64,000 nt of DNA. Source: Affinundibacterium macrobrachii. GTDB lineage: Bacteria; Pseudomonadota; Gammaproteobacteria; Burkholderiales; Burkholderiaceae_D. Under the pieces are notes generated by a model. That model had not been told where the DNA came from, did no database searches, and saw only the letters and a program-made list of their open reading frames with translations. The stretch is taken from NCBI RefSeq assembly GCF_014652415.1, contig NZ_BMYT01000005.1, positions 186,001 to 250,000 of the forward strand, given 5' to 3'. Below are positions 62,993-64,000 of the stretch, piece by piece (position 1 is the stretch's first letter; each line of letters begins with the position of its first letter). The translations under genes and the position numbers were made by a program.

Positions 62993-64000
62993 ATGACTCA
63001 GCAAGAAAATTTAACTCCTCAAACTGATAAACCAAGCAATAGCACGGGATTCGGCTCGGGTATTCGAGAAGATATTTTGCATCGCGATCCTTTGCTCGAT
63101 TGTTTGGTTGAGCTAACCCGAATCCATGGTCGGCCGAGTACGCGTGCGGCCTTGACGGCAGGTCTGCCATTGCCTGCAGCGGGATTAACCCCTTCTTTAT
63201 TTGCAAGAGCTGCGGCCCATGCGGGTTTCTCTGCCAAAGTTGTGCGCCGAGAGTTGTTAAAAATCGACGCAGCTTTAATGCCCGTGATTTTGCTACTCAA
63301 AAATAATGAAGCTTGTTTATTGCAAGGTTGGGGTAGCGATGGTGAACGTGCGCAATTACTGATGCCGGATTCTGGGCAAGGTGCGGTGAGTCTAAGTCGA
63401 GAAGAATTATTGGCGCGCTACACAGGAGTCGCGATTTTTTCGCGCCCCCATTTCCGGTTTGATCGACGTACCCCACCATTGGTTGAAGTTCCGCAGCGTC
63501 ATTGGTTCTGGGGCGCTGTGTTGGAACAAAGTCCTATCTTTAAAGATATTCTTGCCGCTGCCTTACTAATTAATCTGTTTGCGATCGCAATGCCCTTGTT
63601 CACCATGAACGTATACGACCGTGTGGTGCCGAATTTTGCGTTTCAAACTTTATGGGTATTCGCTGGTGGGATTATTTTAGTTTTACTTTTAGATTACGCC
63701 ATTCGTGTCTTGCGCGGACACTTCATTAATTTAGTTAGTAATCGCATCGATCTCAAATTATCCGGCTTGATTATGGAGCGGGTATTGGGCATGCGTATGT
63801 CGGAACGTCCGGCCTCGGTTGGTGCCTTTGCTTCGAATTTGCGTTCATTTGAAACCGTGCGTGATTTCATTGCGTCTGCGACTGTCACTGCCTTGATTGA
63901 TCTGCCATTTGCAATTCTGTTCTTATTTGTACTAGCTTGGATTGCTTGGCCTATCGTGTTACTACCGATTATCGGCATCATTTTGGTGGTGATCTATAGC
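62993..64000 (+). CDS. Type I secretion ABC transporter/ATPase, N-terminal part (runs off the window)
   Basis: At least 336 residues, open to the right edge; the nucleotide-binding domain lies outside. The N-terminus (about 20-150: DPLLDCLVELTRIHGRPS, LTAGLPLPAAGLTPSLFARAAAHAGFSAKVVRRELL) is a C39-like domain of the LssB/LapB type, which lacks the catalytic Cys of a peptidase and instead recognises its substrate. From about 175 come membrane helices (ILAAALLINLFAIAMPLFTMNVYDRVVPNFAFQTLWVFAGG). It should export a large RTX-type protein, with membrane-fusion and TolC-like partners expected beyond the window. The ATG at 62993 has only a weak ribosome site (GGCGGCAATC). Confidence 0.85.
   Translation, partial: MTQQENLTPQTDKPSNSTGFGSGIREDILHRDPLLDCLVELTRIHGRPSTRAALTAGLPLPAAGLTPSLFARAAAHAGFSAKVVRRELLKIDAALMPVILLLKNNEACLLQGWGSDGERAQLLMPDSGQGAVSLSREELLARYTGVAIFSRPHFRFDRRTPPLVEVPQRHWFWGAVLEQSPIFKDILAAALLINLFAIAMPLFTMNVYDRVVPNFAFQTLWVFAGGIILVLLLDYAIRVLRGHFINLVSNRIDLKLSGLIMERVLGMRMSERPASVGAFASNLRSFETVRDFIASATVTALIDLPFAILFLFVLAWIAWPIVLLPIIGIILVVIYS

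Noticed and set aside
1-64000. Mobile elements, prophage, tRNA or rRNA genes, defence islands
   Set aside because: I saw no transposase, integrase, phage, restriction or Cas motifs, and no cloverleaf-like sequence. This was a visual search only; small elements could be missed.

Overview
This window reads as a contiguous piece of a betaproteobacterial chromosome. It has moderate to low GC for its group, no rRNA, tRNA, CRISPR or insertion sequence that I can see, and densely packed genes. The gene content and order (accB-accC-prmA-DUF3426 beside aroQ and tlpA; mpl-yqiA-ubiC-RNB-TonB-aroE-mtgA-corA; a lemA-TPM-TPM operon; DUF3579 and DUF2322 proteins) is that of Burkholderiales. The N-acetylglucosamine (GlcNAc)/chitin-type TonB receptors and low GC suggest Oxalobacteraceae, perhaps Undibacterium-like; the genus is an inference.

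Layout. 0.3-16.9 kb is a mixed region: a c-type haem lipoprotein resembling hydrazine synthase alpha, a PQQ-repeat lipoprotein, a tandem HD-GYP protein, DUF2322, an exported amidohydrolase, lemA-TPM-TPM, a YhcH/YjgK/YiaL protein, a Na+/H+ antiporter, DUF3579, an exported M28 peptidase and a YoaK-type membrane protein. 17-30.5 kb is a GlcNAc/chito-oligosaccharide locus: two paralogous TonB-dependent receptors flanking a DUF6445 protein, then nagK-like kinase, GntR regulator (NagQ-like), nagA, SIS-type nagB and a two-domain nagZ. 30.5-45.2 kb holds clpB, a GNAT acetyltransferase, an XRE regulator with two membrane segments, sppA, adhC/frmA, prfC, and a divergent pair made of an AmpG-like permease and a NagX-type membrane protein. 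45.4-47.5 kb is a signalling pair (degenerate HD-GYP plus double receiver). 47.6-54.3 kb is a minus-strand housekeeping run (NTase-like protein, tlpA, aroQ, accB, accC, prmA, DUF3426). 54.4-62.8 kb is a plus-strand run (mpl to corA). A type I secretion ABC transporter runs off the right edge.

The main observation is regulatory. The two receptor genes and the nagK operon share one promoter design: a direct repeat AATACCA-N4-AATACC, exactly 2 bp later TTGACA, then 17 bp and TAAAGT. The two receptor promoters add further AATACCA half-sites at matching distances, an inverted TGGTATT between -35 and -10, a common 18-bp dyad about 145 bp upstream, and long leaders with a shared G-rich motif. The obvious regulator is the GntR protein inside the operon. 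The inferred flow is: oligosaccharide uptake by the receptors, inner-membrane transport (no permease in the operon; the AmpG-like/NagX pair 12 kb away are candidates), cleavage by NagZ, then NagK, NagA and NagB to fructose-6-phosphate.

Other points of interest are a perfect 23-bp inverted repeat after clpB, a 12-bp tandem repeat at the start of the GNAT gene, two non-standard HD-GYP proteins, and a membrane-anchored XRE regulator next to an uncharacterised exported protein. Function calls rest on motifs and recalled family resemblance; no searches were run.
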